Of a stretch of 64,000 nucleotides of DNA, positions 52,217 to 62,442 are shown in pieces. Under the pieces are notes generated by a model. The model had not been told where the DNA came from. It did no database searches and saw only the letters and a program-made list of their open reading frames with translations. A program made the translations under genes and the position numbers. Every line of letters starts with the position of its first letter. Positions within the stretch are counted from its first letter, which is position 1. The stretch lies in the NCBI RefSeq assembly GCF_002206625.1, contig NZ_NGUP01000003.1:518968-582967 (forward strand), given 5' to 3'. Source of the stretch: Polynucleobacter campilacus (lineage in GTDB: Bacteria > Pseudomonadota > Gammaproteobacteria > Burkholderiales > Burkholderiaceae).

Positions 52217-54526
52217 TTAGGCTGCCTCTTTTGCTAAATTCATAAACAATATTGATACCTGCGCACCAACTACTTCAGCTCCATGCATACGATTTCGTAT
52301 TTCAATTTTGGCAGAGTGATCATCAATAATTTTTTTAACGACTGCCAAACCCAATCCCGTACCCTTGCTCTTTGTTGTGACATAAGGCTCAAATGCTCTT
52401 ACCAATATCTTAGCTGGAAATCCTACCCCAGAATCGCTTATTGTTAATCGCACTGCCTTTTGCTCTATGCCATTGTGCTCTCCATAGGGAACTAGCTCTG
52501 TTTTTACTTCGACTGCTTCGCCAGGATGCGGGCCCTCCAGAGTTGCATCTTGAGCGTTTTGCAATAGATTATGTATCACCTGCCTGAGTTGGGTAGGGTC
52601 GCCCATAATGTCTGGGCAATGTGGATCTAGCTGGGTGCGCAATGGACTTCCCTCATACAGACCCAGGATTTCTGAGGTGAGCGTATTGATAGACAGGGGT
52701 TTAAGCTGTGGCGCAGGTGTTTTAGCAAAATCTCTAAAGTCATTCACCATCTCCTTCATCGCTTGTACCTGACCAATAATGGTTTCGGTGCTGCGATTGA
52801 TCATTTCTTCATGCTCGGGAGTCAGTTTGCCAGCAAGCTTGTGCTGCAAACGTTCAGCCGATAACTGAATTGGGGTAAGTGGATTTTTGATTTCATGGGC
52901 TAGGCGCCTTGCAACCTCACTCCAAGCAATGGATCTTTGTGCGCTGACTACATCAGTGATGTCATCAAACACCACCATGCGCAAATCTTCAGTTAACTCT
53001 GTACCGCGAACAAATAAAGTAACGCCTAACTCATTCTCAAATTCATTAGTCGTGTGTAGTTGAATTTGCTTTTGCCAAACGGGAGCAGCCTTAAGCGTGC
53101 CCTGGGAGGTAGGAGCGCCTTCATTGGTAACCGCAAGCCGCATTGTTGCAAAGCCCTCTTTAATGGCGCCCTCAAACTCAGCAAGTGCCGGATTACTGCT
53201 TAACGGCTTACCATCTAAATGGGTCAGGTCTTGCGCAAAAATACGGTCTGCGCCTGCGTTGCTGGATACCACGTTATAGCGCTTATCAAAAATGCAAACG
53301 CCTGCAGTGAGGTTGCCTAGAACCTTCTCTAGGAAAGCCTTTGATTCTTGCAGGGAGTTACGTGTATCGGCAAGTTGCCGGGTCATCACATTGAACTGAC
53401 GAGTCAACATTCCCAGCTCATCTCCAGTATCTAACTCGGGCTTTGGAGATAAATCGCCTTGCGCAACGGCCTGGGTTCCTTTGAGCAACATTAATAGTGG
53501 GCGAGCCAATTGGCGGCCCAACAATAAGGCCAGGGTGACAGCAACAAATAAGGCAAAAAATAAGGTGAGCGTTAACGTACCAACGAACATTTTTCGCAAA
53601 CCAGTACGCCCTAAAGATTTCTCTTGATATTCAGTGTAGGCAGACTCAACTGCAAAAATATTTTTAGCCAATGGAGTCGGGATAGTGCGCACTAATTGTA
53701 AGAAATATCGATCCTCTGCATCTTTGTTGCCGTCTTGTTTACTAAGGCCGCTCTTCTTGCGCACAATCGGTACGATAGCCCTTACTTGATAGCCCTGCTG
53801 TCCACCTTCTATTTCGACTTGATCTAAAAAGGTAATGCCTTTCTTTTTAAAAGCTTCAGCCACTATTTCAGCGCTGGGCGCAGGTAAATATTTTTTGGGC
53901 CTTAGCTCGCTAGTCAAAATCAAATTGCGCTGTACATTAAACAGGGTAACCTCTTGAATGCCAAATTGATTACGAATCTTCATAATCATCACGCCAACCT
54001 GGTCAGAGCTCGCGCCCGGGGGAACCTGAACAACCTGTTCCGCAATAAATTTTCCCTCAGCTAAAATCTCTTCTTGGGCAATTTGCAAGGTCACACGCCC
54101 CAACTCTAGACCAGAGTTCAGCGCTGATTCAACCTTCACATCAAACCAAGTTTCAATGCTGCGTGACACGAACTGCAGTGAGACGCCGTACAAAATCAAG
54201 CCCGGGACAACGCCAACCAAAGCAAAAATCATTGCAAGCTTGGCAATCAAGCGAGTACCAAAATGTCCTCTGTACCAACGAATACCAATCACTGTTACCA
54301 AAATCAAAATCACTAGAGTTAAGCAAGCTCCAATAACGACATTGGCTGCATAAAGCCAAATAAAATATTTATCAAAAAAATCTGTATTGGATGATGCGAT
54401 CGATAGTAAAACCAGAAGAAACAAAGCAAATACGCCAATAACACCTATAGAAATGGGAATCGCCTTCTTTCTCCAGACTTTGGATGTAAAAAAAGTGCTC
54501 TGAAACAGTGTTGAAAATACTTTCAT
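52217..54526 (-). CDS. ntrY: NtrY-like membrane histidine kinase
   Basis: A 769-residue kinase. Several N-terminal membrane helices, a periplasmic sensor part, another membrane helix, HAMP (RQLARPLLMLLKGTQAVAQG), PAS (residues about 400-500), the phospho-His in ARRLAHEIKNPLTPIQLSAE, and ATPase boxes IHNLLQNAQDAT, ISDSGVGFP and KGTGLGLAVVKK. The ATG at 54526 overlaps the DUF4390 stop in an ATGA; an upstream in-frame ATG would overlap further. Phosphorylates the neighbouring NtrX. Confidence 0.92.
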   Translation of the reverse strand: MKVFSTLFQSTFFTSKVWRKKAIPISIGVIGVFALFLLVLLSIASSNTDFFDKYFIWLYAANVVIGACLTLVILILVTVIGIRWYRGHFGTRLIAKLAMIFALVGVVPGLILYGVSLQFVSRSIETWFDVKVESALNSGLELGRVTLQIAQEEILAEGKFIAEQVVQVPPGASSDQVGVMIMKIRNQFGIQEVTLFNVQRNLILTSELRPKKYLPAPSAEIVAEAFKKKGITFLDQVEIEGGQQGYQVRAIVPIVRKKSGLSKQDGNKDAEDRYFLQLVRTIPTPLAKNIFAVESAYTEYQEKSLGRTGLRKMFVGTLTLTLFFALFVAVTLALLLGRQLARPLLMLLKGTQAVAQGDLSPKPELDTGDELGMLTRQFNVMTRQLADTRNSLQESKAFLEKVLGNLTAGVCIFDKRYNVVSSNAGADRIFAQDLTHLDGKPLSSNPALAEFEGAIKEGFATMRLAVTNEGAPTSQGTLKAAPVWQKQIQLHTTNEFENELGVTLFVRGTELTEDLRMVVFDDITDVVSAQRSIAWSEVARRLAHEIKNPLTPIQLSAERLQHKLAGKLTPEHEEMINRSTETIIGQVQAMKEMVNDFRDFAKTPAPQLKPLSINTLTSEILGLYEGSPLRTQLDPHCPDIMGDPTQLRQVIHNLLQNAQDATLEGPHPGEAVEVKTELVPYGEHNGIEQKAVRLTISDSGVGFPAKILVRAFEPYVTTKSKGTGLGLAVVKKIIDDHSAKIEIRNRMHGAEVVGAQVSILFMNLAKEAA

Positions 54527-55104
54527 CGCTTGATGAGATTCGGGCCAGATGGTGAAAAGGGAATGCGCAGCCAATCGCTAGAAACATTCCACTGACGGTT
54601 ATTTAAGGCATTCACTTGGAAGGGCTTGGGTAGCTTGCTCAAATCTAAAGCCATCCGCAGAGACGCTATATATGACTTGCCTACATCTAACTGACTATTA
54701 TCAATTACGCGCCAACCACCAACACCACCAACTACTTGCAAGGCCTCTGAAATTGTCTGTGCGGAAAATGTAAATCCCTCTGAAGCAATTCGATATTGTT
54801 GAGTTAGGGGCTGGTAAGACAGTCGGGTTTGTCTCTGAATAATCACAGGTTTTTCATCAAACCAATACCAACGCGAGCGCGTTAAATCAAACTCTGTTTG
54901 AAAGTAAAGCACTACACCTTTTTGAACCGCATCCTCAAGATCGGGAGAAAGTTCAATCTGAAAAGTGGCATTCATAAGCCAATCAGTATCTACCCTCTCT
55001 AACTCAAAGGATTTGATTTTTATTCCTTCTGCGCTTGCATTTATTGAAAATACAGTCAGCGCCATCAAGCATAAAAAGAGGTATTGTTTAATTCTTTGGC
55101 TCAT
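54523..55104 (-). CDS. DUF4390 exported protein
   Basis: A 193-residue protein with a signal peptide (LFLCLMALTVFSINASAEG). The mature part is all-beta in appearance with blocks FELERVDTDWLMNATFQIEL, GVVLYFQTEFDLTRSRWYW and SRWYWFDEKPVI typical of DUF4390 proteins found between rsmB and ntrY in betaproteobacteria. Function unknown; it may be the periplasmic input partner of NtrY, based on the 4-bp overlap on each side (rsmB and ntrY). Confidence 0.88.
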   Translation of the reverse strand: MSQRIKQYLFLCLMALTVFSINASAEGIKIKSFELERVDTDWLMNATFQIELSPDLEDAVQKGVVLYFQTEFDLTRSRWYWFDEKPVIIQRQTRLSYQPLTQQYRIASEGFTFSAQTISEALQVVGGVGGWRVIDNSQLDVGKSYIASLRMALDLSKLPKPFQVNALNNRQWNVSSDWLRIPFSPSGPNLIKR

Positions 55105-56417
55105 TGCCCATTCTTCTTAAACAAAGCATAGTAAAAACCGTCGCTTACGTCAGTCGGCAGAATCTGTCCTGGAGCGCCTAATCGTAACGCATTGCCATGC
55201 TGGGCAGCAAACCAAATGGCCTGCTCCTCTCCCTCCTCGGGAAATACCGAGCAAGTAACGTAGAGCATGAGCCCTTCCGGCTTCAACATTTTCCAGGCCT
55301 GCTCCAAGATTCCGCGCTGCTTTTGCTGCAAGGACTTGATATCAGCCTCGCGTCTTAGAAAGGGTATATCTGGGTGTCTAGCCACAATGCCTGAGGCGGA
55401 ACATGGCGCATCGAGCAAGATTTTGTCAAAAGGGCGGCCGTCCCACCAAGATGCTTTTGAAGCGTCGCCCCGCAGCACCTGTACTTTGTCAGAATGCAAA
55501 CGCAAGCGATCTAAATTACCGCTGACTTTACTAAGGCGCTCGCCGTCAAGCTCCAAAGCCACCATCTCACAATTAGCCAACTCGAGTAAATGCGCAGTCT
55601 TGCCGCCAGGCGCCGCACAAGCATCCAAAACTCGCTCACCTGACTGAGGACTTAAGAGGGCTGCTGCCAACTGTGCTCCAGCATCTTGAACCGAGACTGC
55701 GCCAGCATAAAAACCTGGTAGATCTGAAACCGGGACCGGGCTAGACAATACCAAAGCTGCAGCCAGCTTTACCCCAGCAACTTCCTCGACTGGAGCGGAT
55801 GTAATTCCACTCTCGCTTAACAAGGCTTGATATTGATCTCGTGAATATTGTTTTTGATTGACACGCAAAATTAATGGCGCCCGCTTTGCTTGTGCAAACA
55901 GAATCGATTGCCATGTCTTTGAGTAATGCCGCTTTAGATTAGCGCGCCACCAAGGCGGAACAAACATTGGAATAGGGTCTGGCGCAAAACGGGTTTCGCC
56001 ATCTGCTGGCTGAACGACAAGGCTTGCCTTGCGAAGTACCGCGTTCACCAAGCCTTTGGCATACATGGTCTTATCGTAATTGTCACAGGCACTGACAGCT
56101 TGATCAACAATAGTGTGAGCTGCATAGCCCTTGCCGTCTGCGTTTTCATTTAAGAACAGCGCAATAGCAACGCTCAACAAATGATCTACCTCTGGAGGGG
56201 GGTTCTTTGGGATAAATTGTTTGATGAGCTCATGCGATCGCACCCATTTACGCAAAGCGTCAAAGCTTAAGCTTTGCACAATAGGGCGCTCATGGGGCTC
56301 TAATTCATCCAAAACCTCCGTTAGCGACCTCCCACTCATTACCTCACCGACAGCCTGAGCAGCAATAGTGATTGCCTCAGAAAGTGGAAGACTAAGCGAC
56401 GTTTTTTTATCAGTCAA
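55101..56417 (-). CDS. rsmB: 16S rRNA m5C967 methyltransferase RsmB
   Basis: A 438-residue enzyme with an N-terminal NusB-like RNA-binding domain (residues about 10-150) and a Rossmann methyltransferase domain: [16 protein letters not shown] (SAM), [18 protein letters not shown] with the first catalytic Cys and [14 protein letters not shown] with the nucleophile Cys. It overlaps htpX by 8 bp and DUF4390 by 4 bp, in the conserved def-fmt-htpX-rsmB run. Confidence 0.95.
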   Translation of the reverse strand: MTDKKTSLSLPLSEAITIAAQAVGEVMSGRSLTEVLDELEPHERPIVQSLSFDALRKWVRSHELIKQFIPKNPPPEVDHLLSVAIALFLNENADGKGYAAHTIVDQAVSACDNYDKTMYAKGLVNAVLRKASLVVQPADGETRFAPDPIPMFVPPWWRANLKRHYSKTWQSILFAQAKRAPLILRVNQKQYSRDQYQALLSESGITSAPVEEVAGVKLAAALVLSSPVPVSDLPGFYAGAVSVQDAGAQLAAALLSPQSGERVLDACAAPGGKTAHLLELANCEMVALELDGERLSKVSGNLDRLRLHSDKVQVLRGDASKASWWDGRPFDKILLDAPCSASGIVARHPDIPFLRREADIKSLQQKQRGILEQAWKMLKPEGLMLYVTCSVFPEEGEEQAIWFAAQHGNALRLGAPGQILPTDVSDGFYYALFKKNGQ

Positions 56418-57285
56418 CTGAATTTGCTCTGGGGTATGACCCGGTTTTTGCCATAGCCATCAGGCGCCCCACCCGCTCCTCAGTAGGTGGATGGGTTGAA
56501 AATAATTGCGCAAGGCCGCCAGCGCTTAAGGGATTTAGGATCATCATTTGCGCCGTTTCTGGGTGCTGCTCTACTGCTCTAAATGGCATGCCTTGTGCAT
56601 AGTTATGTATTTTCTCTAGCGCATGGGCCAAAGCCTCGGGATCGGCGCTAATCTCTGCTCCGCCACGATCTGCCTCATATTCTCTTGCTCGCGAAATACT
56701 CATTTGAATCAAACTTGCGGCAATCGGCGCCAAGATAGCAACCAATAAACTGGCGATCGGATTGTGGGGTCTACCTTCAGAGTCACGCCCACCAAAAAAC
56801 ATTGCAAAGTTAGCAAGGGCTGAAATTGCGCCTGCCATCGTTGCCGCAACGGTTGAAATCAAAATGTCGCGGTGCTGCACATGCGCTAGCTCGTGAGCCA
56901 TCACACCACGCAACTCGCGATTAGACAAAATCTTAAGAATGCCCGTGGTAGCTGCTACTGAAGCGTTCTCAGGGTTTCGTCCTGTTGCAAAGGCGTTAGG
57001 CGCGTCTTCATCAATTAAAAAAACTTTGGGCATTGGTAAACCAGCTCTATCTGCAAGCTCTTTTACCAATGCATAAAACTGGGGCGCAGACCGCTCATCA
57101 ACTTGCTGAGCATTTGTCATCTTCAACACCATGGTGTCGGAAAACCAGTAGCTAAAAAAGTTCATGCCAACTGCGAGCAACAAAGCTATCAACATTCCTT
57201 GCTCGCCACCTAACATGCCGCCAACCACAATAAACAATGCAGTAATTGCTGCCATCAAAATAGCAGTTTTTGCGAAATTAAACAT
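56410..57285 (-). CDS. htpX: Membrane zinc metalloprotease HtpX
   Basis: A 291-residue inner-membrane protease that degrades misfolded membrane proteins. Two N-terminal membrane helices, the zinc-binding [10 protein letters not shown] (HExxH) in residues about 133-142, two further hydrophobic segments and a downstream Glu in [13 protein letters not shown] as third ligand. Starts 2 bp after fmt and overlaps rsmB by 8 bp, so it is part of the same operon. Typically heat- or envelope-stress-induced. Confidence 0.95.
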   Translation of the reverse strand: MFNFAKTAILMAAITALFIVVGGMLGGEQGMLIALLLAVGMNFFSYWFSDTMVLKMTNAQQVDERSAPQFYALVKELADRAGLPMPKVFLIDEDAPNAFATGRNPENASVAATTGILKILSNRELRGVMAHELAHVQHRDILISTVAATMAGAISALANFAMFFGGRDSEGRPHNPIASLLVAILAPIAASLIQMSISRAREYEADRGGAEISADPEALAHALEKIHNYAQGMPFRAVEQHPETAQMMILNPLSAGGLAQLFSTHPPTEERVGRLMAMAKTGSYPRANSVD

Positions 57286-57287
57286 TC

Positions 57288-58286
57288 CTACTCCTTTTTA
57301 TGAAAGCGCAATACTTGTTCACGGAAAGTAAACGCCTGCAAGCAAATACTGGCAGGCATCTTCTTGCCACCCGGCTTTTGCATTTCTAAAATTTCTATCG
57401 CTCCCTGCCCGCACTGAATATAGGCGCCGTTTTCACTAAGGCCTAATAGTTCGCCGGGATGTCCAGTTGCGCTAACAGCACCCGCTTTTGGAATACGAGA
57501 GTTCCAAAATTTGATCTCGAGCTCTTGGGCATTACTAGTGGCGCCAGGAAAAGGGTTAAAGGCCCGAATCCGTCGATCAATTTCTTGGGCACTCAAGTTC
57601 CAGTCAATTTCTGCTTCGCTCTTTAATATTTTTTCTGCATAAGTTACGCCGTTTGTTGCTTGCTGGGTGCGTACTAAAGCTTTGCCTACTTGCAAACAAT
57701 TTAGCGTTTCCACAATTGATTGGGCGCCTAATTCTGCCAATCGATGATGCAGGCTACTACTGGTTTCTTCAGGCGCAATTTCAAGCTCACTAACAAGGAC
57801 CGTATCGCCCGTATCAAGACCGACATCCATTTGCATAATACAAATGCCCGTTTTTGTGTCGCCCGACTCAATCGCTCGCTGTATCGGTGCGGCGCCACGC
57901 CAACGCGGCAATAAGGATGCGTGAATATTAAAACTGCCGTTTCTTCCGGGCTGCTGCGAAATATCTAAAACATCTTGTGGCAAGATAAGTCCATAAGCAA
58001 CTACCACCATAGCATCAAAATCTATAGCGGATAAGCGCTCGTACGCCTCTTGAGCCTGAGCTTGTTTTTCGGGATCGGTACTATTACGCTTTAGCGTTTC
58101 TGGCTGAAGCACAGGAATATTTTTTTCTAATGCAAACTCTTTGACGGGGCTTGCCTGCAAGTGCATGCCCCTTCCGGCGCGACGATCAGGCTGGGTCAGC
58201 GCAAGAACAATTTCATAGCCTGCATCATCAATTGCGCGCATTGCGCACGCCGCAAACTCAGGGGTTCCAGCAAATACAATTTTCAT
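57288..58286 (-). CDS. fmt: Methionyl-tRNA formyltransferase
   Basis: Formylates initiator Met-tRNA. The 332 residues include [14 protein letters not shown] at the start, [20 protein letters not shown] with the catalytic Asn-His, and [12 protein letters not shown], followed by the C-terminal OB-like domain ([15 protein letters not shown]). Nine bp after def and 2 bp before htpX on the same strand. Confidence 0.96.
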   Translation of the reverse strand: MKIVFAGTPEFAACAMRAIDDAGYEIVLALTQPDRRAGRGMHLQASPVKEFALEKNIPVLQPETLKRNSTDPEKQAQAQEAYERLSAIDFDAMVVVAYGLILPQDVLDISQQPGRNGSFNIHASLLPRWRGAAPIQRAIESGDTKTGICIMQMDVGLDTGDTVLVSELEIAPEETSSSLHHRLAELGAQSIVETLNCLQVGKALVRTQQATNGVTYAEKILKSEAEIDWNLSAQEIDRRIRAFNPFPGATSNAQELEIKFWNSRIPKAGAVSATGHPGELLGLSENGAYIQCGQGAIEILEMQKPGGKKMPASICLQAFTFREQVLRFHKKE

Positions 58287-58295
58287 CGGCAGCGC

Positions 58296-58811
58296 CTAGC
58301 GCTCACCCGCAAACTCTTTGGCGCGCTTTTTTAGTTTTTGAGAAATACGAGTTCGCTTGAGTATCGACAAATACGCAACAAATACCTTGCCCTGTAAATG
58401 GTCAAGCTCATGTTGTAAACAGACCGCCAATAAACCATCTGCATCAAGCTCGAACTCTTTTCCATCAATATCTAAGGCCTTCACTCGAACTTGTGATGGC
58501 CTTTCAACTTCATCATAAAAATCGGGAACCGAAAGACAGCCTTCGCGCCAGGATTTTTTTTCAGGGCTTGACCAAATAATTTCTGGATTAATAAAAACCT
58601 TCAAATCATTTTGGTCTTCTGATATGTCGATAACGACAATGCGCTCGTGAATATCAACCTGGGTTGCAGCTAGGCCAACCCCTGGGGCCTCATACATTGT
58701 GTCGGCCATATCAGCAACGATTTTTTTTATGCGCGCATCCACTTGCGCTACCGGTTTAGCAACCTGATTTAAGCGCGGGTCTGGGTAACAAAGGACGTTT
58801 AACAAAGCCAT
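58296..58811 (-). CDS. def: Peptide deformylase
   Basis: Removes the formyl group from nascent N-formylmethionine. The 171 residues carry the three signature motifs: [17 protein letters not shown] (Cys zinc/iron ligand) and QHELDHLQG (His ligands and catalytic Glu). First gene of the leftward operon, divergent from dprA with about 70 bp between starts. Confidence 0.97.
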   Translation of the reverse strand: MALLNVLCYPDPRLNQVAKPVAQVDARIKKIVADMADTMYEAPGVGLAATQVDIHERIVVIDISEDQNDLKVFINPEIIWSSPEKKSWREGCLSVPDFYDEVERPSQVRVKALDIDGKEFELDADGLLAVCLQHELDHLQGKVFVAYLSILKRTRISQKLKKRAKEFAGER

Positions 58812-58882
58812 CTAGGAATTATCTAACAGAGCAATCAGTCTGTCCTGATTGCGGTAATTCCCCTGAAGATCAAAATCTTTTT

Positions 58883-59557
58883 ATGCATCCATTCCCAAAA
58901 CCAAATCAAATCTCTTGTATTGCTAGGGGCGATGAAAAATACCCGCCCCGTCTTAATGATTTGTATGATCCGCCCGAGCGTCTATATATAGACGGGGATC
59001 TTGGCTTACTCAAAACCCCCATGATTGCCATTGTGGGCTCTCGCAAGGCTAGCACTGAGGGCCTTAAAAACGCCGCCGCTTTTGCCAAGGAGCTCTCGCA
59101 AGCAGGCTTGCTGATTGTCTCAGGGCTTGCAAGGGGCATTGATGGGGCTGCCCATCAAGCAACCCTTGGGCTCGGCACCAAGCACCTCACCATGGCAGTG
59201 TGTGGGACCGGCCTGGACGTGATTTACCCCAAAGAACATCTTGATTTAGCCAGAAACATCAGAAATCAAGGACTTTTAGTCTCTGAGCTGCCCTTGGGCG
59301 CCCCGCCCAAATCATGTCATTTCCCTAGGCGCAACCGGATTATTGCAGCGCTATCAATTGGCGTCGTTGTGATTGAAGCAGCCGAAAAATCGGGCTCCCT
59401 CATCACAGCAAGGCTTGCATCAGAGCTGGGAAGAGAGGTTTTTGCTGTGCCAGGGTCGATTCGTCACCCCCTTTCTAGCGGCTGCCACCTTCTAATTCAG
59501 CAAGGCGCAAAACTGGTGCGCAACCCCAAAGAAGTGCTAGAAGAGTTGGTTTTTTGA
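58883..59557 (+). CDS. dprA: Short DprA/Smf DNA-processing protein
   Basis: A 224-residue protein covering only the Rossmann domain of DprA: IAIVGSRKASTEGLKNAAAF, VSGLARGIDGAAHQATLGLG, GTGLDVIYPKEH, FPRRNRIIAALSIGVVVIEA and GSLITARLASELGREVFAVPG. The N-terminal SAM-like domain and the C-terminal winged helix of full-length DprA (about 350-380 residues) are missing. DprA loads RecA on incoming single-stranded DNA in transformation; a Rossmann-only form could still do this. No broken remains of the other domains are seen. Confidence 0.88.
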   Translation: MHPFPKPNQISCIARGDEKYPPRLNDLYDPPERLYIDGDLGLLKTPMIAIVGSRKASTEGLKNAAAFAKELSQAGLLIVSGLARGIDGAAHQATLGLGTKHLTMAVCGTGLDVIYPKEHLDLARNIRNQGLLVSELPLGAPPKSCHFPRRNRIIAALSIGVVVIEAAEKSGSLITARLASELGREVFAVPGSIRHPLSSGCHLLIQQGAKLVRNPKEVLEELVF

Positions 59558-59778
59558 GAAAACCCCTATTTAAAAGGGTTTAAATGCGGTTTTTTACCCA
59601 TAAACGGCCCCAAAGGGGGTCTCTATGTCGTCGAAAAGCTGACCTTTTTGGACTTTTCCCAATTTATCGGTTAATAATAAAAAAGGGGGTAAGCAATTGA
59701 CCAAACCCTGATTTGGTTTAAATTGTTCATCTTTTTTCTATTAGAAACATCATTTCAGGCTCAAATTTAGGCAAACGC

Positions 59779-62442
59779 GTGGCTAAAGCATCTACTAAAA
59801 GCAGCACCAAGACCGCATCTGTGGATCACCCAAAGACCCTCGTCATTGCGGAGAAGCCATCTGTGGCCAATGACATTGCTAAGGCCCTGGGCGGCTTTAC
59901 TAAGCATGAGGACTATTTTGAAAACGACGACTTCGTTATCTCCTCTGCAGTTGGCCATCTCTTAGAAATAGCGGCCCCCGAAGAGCATGATGTTAAGCGC
60001 GGCAAATGGTCTTTCGCTAACCTGCCGGTAGTGCCCCCCTATTTTGATTTGCGGCCGATTGTAAAAACAGAATCGCGCCTGAAGGTTTTGCAAAAACTCA
60101 TCAAGCGTAAAGACATCACTGCTCTGATTAATGCATGTGACGCGGGACGCGAAGGCGAGCTGATCTTCCGCTTAATTGCACAACATGCAAAAGCATCGCA
60201 GAGCGTCAAGCGTTTGTGGCTCCGGTCAATGACTCCAGCAGCAATTCGAGATGGCTTTGCAAACTTGCGCACTGATGTAGATATGCAACCGCTTGCTGAT
60301 GCAGCACGTTGCCGCTCAGAAGCTGACTGGCTAGTTGGCATTAATGGCACTCGTGCCATGACTGCATTTAACAGCAAGAGTGGTGGCTTCTTTTTAACCA
60401 CCGTGGGTCGCGTTCAAACCCCAACCCTCTCGATTGTTGTCGAGCGAGAAGAACTCATTCGTAAGTTTATTTCCAAAGATTATTGGGAAGTAAAAGCGGA
60501 ATTTATTGCTGCTGCTGGAGTTTATGAGGGTCGCTGGTTTGACCCCAAATTCAAGAAAGATGTCGCCGAACCAGATGCACGTGAGAATCGCCTCTGGAGT
60601 GAGGCTGCAGCGCAAAGCATTGTTGCGGCATGTCGCGATAAAAAAGCAAGTGTTACAGAGGAGTCCAAGCCAGCAACCCAGCTTGCCCCGCAACTTTTTG
60701 ATCTCACCAGCTTACAACGTGAAGCAAATGCCCGTTTTGGTTTTTCTGCAAAAAATACTTTGGGTCTTGCGCAAGCGCTTTATGAACGTCACAAAGTTTT
60801 AACGTACCCCCGTACCGATGCAAAAGCACTGCCAGAAGACTATTTAGATACCGTTAAACAAACCATGGAAATTCTTGCAGAGAACTCTCAAGACTATCGT
60901 GCGTTTGCCAATCAAATTCTGAAGGGCGATCCGAAAGATCCAAAATCAAAAGCGGGTTATGGTTGGATCAAACCAAACAAACGCATCTTTGATAACTCTA
61001 AAATTTCAGATCACTTTGCCATTATTCCAACCCTGGAAACGCCCAAGACCTTAAGCGAGCCAGAGGCAAAGTTATATGACTTAGTGGTCCGGCGCTTCTT
61101 AGCAGTCTTTTATCCTGCTGCCGAATTCAAAGTTACCACCCGAATTACCGAGGTTTCTGGACACCATTTCAAAACCGAGGGTCGCGTACTAGTCCATCCT
61201 GGCTTCCTCACCGTCTATGGCAAATCAAATCAAGCCGATGATGAGTTGGTGCCCGTTCAAGAGGGTGAGGCCGTTCAAAGCGAATCGATCGCAGCGGTAC
61301 CACTAAAAACAAAGCCGCCTGCTCGCTACACAGAGGCGACTTTGCTTTCAGCAATGGAAGGCGCCGGCAAATGGGTTGATGATGATGACATGCGTGAGGC
61401 TATGGCAGAGAAAGGTTTGGGAACGCCTGCAACGCGCGCAGCAATTATCGAAGGCTTGCTCGCTGAAAGATATATCGTGCGCGAGGCGCGTGAACTCATC
61501 CCCACAGCAAAAGCGTTTCAGCTAATGACTTTATTGCGCGGCCTAGATGTTGAAGAACTAACCCGCCCTGACTTGACTGGTAGCTGGGAAAACAAGCTCT
61601 CTCTCATTGAGCAGGGCAAAATGAATCGCGATACCTTCATGCAAGAAATTGCACAAATGACTCAGCGTATCGTCAAACGCGCCAAGGAATATGACAGCGA
61701 TACTATTCCGGGCGACTATGCAACGCTGACCACACCATGCCCGCACTGTAAGGGCTCGGTGAAAGAAAACTATCGTCGCTTTGCTTGTGAAAAGTGTGGC
61801 TTTACGATCAGTAAAACTCCGGGCGGGCGGGCGTTTGAATATCCTGAAGTAGAAGAATTGCTGCGTGAGAAAACAATCGGACCTCTGCAAGGCTTCCGCA
61901 GCAAAATAGGTCGCCCATTTGCTGCCATTATTAAGTTAAGCGAAATTCCAGAAGATGATGCTGACTATCCAAATGCGGGCTTCAAGCTTGAGTTTGATTT
62001 TGGCAACACTCAAGATGAAGAAACTGAGGCAATCGATTTCACGGGTCGCCTGGCTTTGGGTGCTTGTCCAAAATGTTCTGGCGCAGTATATGAAGATGGC
62101 ATGCGTTACCTTTGCGAGAAAAATACTGGGCCAAGCAAAACGTGTGATTTCAAAACAGGCAAGGTAGTTTTGCAACAAGAAATTTCACCTGAGCAGGTGC
62201 AAAAACTGCTGACAGAAGGTAAGACTGACCTCTTGACCAACTTCAAATCAAACCGAACTGGTCGTGGCTTTAAGGCCTATTTAGCCTTAGGCGCTGATGG
62301 CAAAATTGGTTTTGAGTTTGAAGCCAAAGCTGCAGGTGCGGCTAAGGCTCCGGCAAAGAAACGTGTGGGGGCTAGTGCCGCAACTAAGTCTACTGCAAAG
62401 CCCAAGCGCGTAAGCAAAGCAAAGTCATCATCTAGCAGCTGA
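59779..62442 (+). CDS. topB: DNA topoisomerase III-type protein (type IA)
   Basis: An 887-residue type IA topoisomerase. TOPRIM start LVIAEKPSVANDIAKALGG, ACDAGREGELIFRLI (acidic metal motif), active Tyr in YPRTDAKALPE-type LTYPRTDA, then C-terminal Cys4 zinc-ribbon-like segments (CPHCKGSVKENYRRFACEKCG and CPKCSGAVYEDGMRYLC) and a Lys/Ala/Ser-rich tail. The EKPSVANDIA start fits TopB rather than TopA. GTG start at 59779. Its last 166 bp overlap the mnmC 3' end on the other strand. The gap 59558-59778 holds two short GC hairpins and AT-rich sequence, no gene. Confidence 0.93.
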   Translation: MAKASTKSSTKTASVDHPKTLVIAEKPSVANDIAKALGGFTKHEDYFENDDFVISSAVGHLLEIAAPEEHDVKRGKWSFANLPVVPPYFDLRPIVKTESRLKVLQKLIKRKDITALINACDAGREGELIFRLIAQHAKASQSVKRLWLRSMTPAAIRDGFANLRTDVDMQPLADAARCRSEADWLVGINGTRAMTAFNSKSGGFFLTTVGRVQTPTLSIVVEREELIRKFISKDYWEVKAEFIAAAGVYEGRWFDPKFKKDVAEPDARENRLWSEAAAQSIVAACRDKKASVTEESKPATQLAPQLFDLTSLQREANARFGFSAKNTLGLAQALYERHKVLTYPRTDAKALPEDYLDTVKQTMEILAENSQDYRAFANQILKGDPKDPKSKAGYGWIKPNKRIFDNSKISDHFAIIPTLETPKTLSEPEAKLYDLVVRRFLAVFYPAAEFKVTTRITEVSGHHFKTEGRVLVHPGFLTVYGKSNQADDELVPVQEGEAVQSESIAAVPLKTKPPARYTEATLLSAMEGAGKWVDDDDMREAMAEKGLGTPATRAAIIEGLLAERYIVREARELIPTAKAFQLMTLLRGLDVEELTRPDLTGSWENKLSLIEQGKMNRDTFMQEIAQMTQRIVKRAKEYDSDTIPGDYATLTTPCPHCKGSVKENYRRFACEKCGFTISKTPGGRAFEYPEVEELLREKTIGPLQGFRSKIGRPFAAIIKLSEIPEDDADYPNAGFKLEFDFGNTQDEETEAIDFTGRLALGACPKCSGAVYEDGMRYLCEKNTGPSKTCDFKTGKVVLQQEISPEQVQKLLTEGKTDLLTNFKSNRTGRGFKAYLALGADGKIGFEFEAKAAGAAKAPAKKRVGASAATKSTAKPKRVSKAKSSSSS

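Noticed and set aside
59558..59778. Small gene or RNA between dprA and topB
   Set aside because: Only two short GC hairpins (CCCC/GGGG types) and AT-rich sequence; no convincing frame or RNA family.
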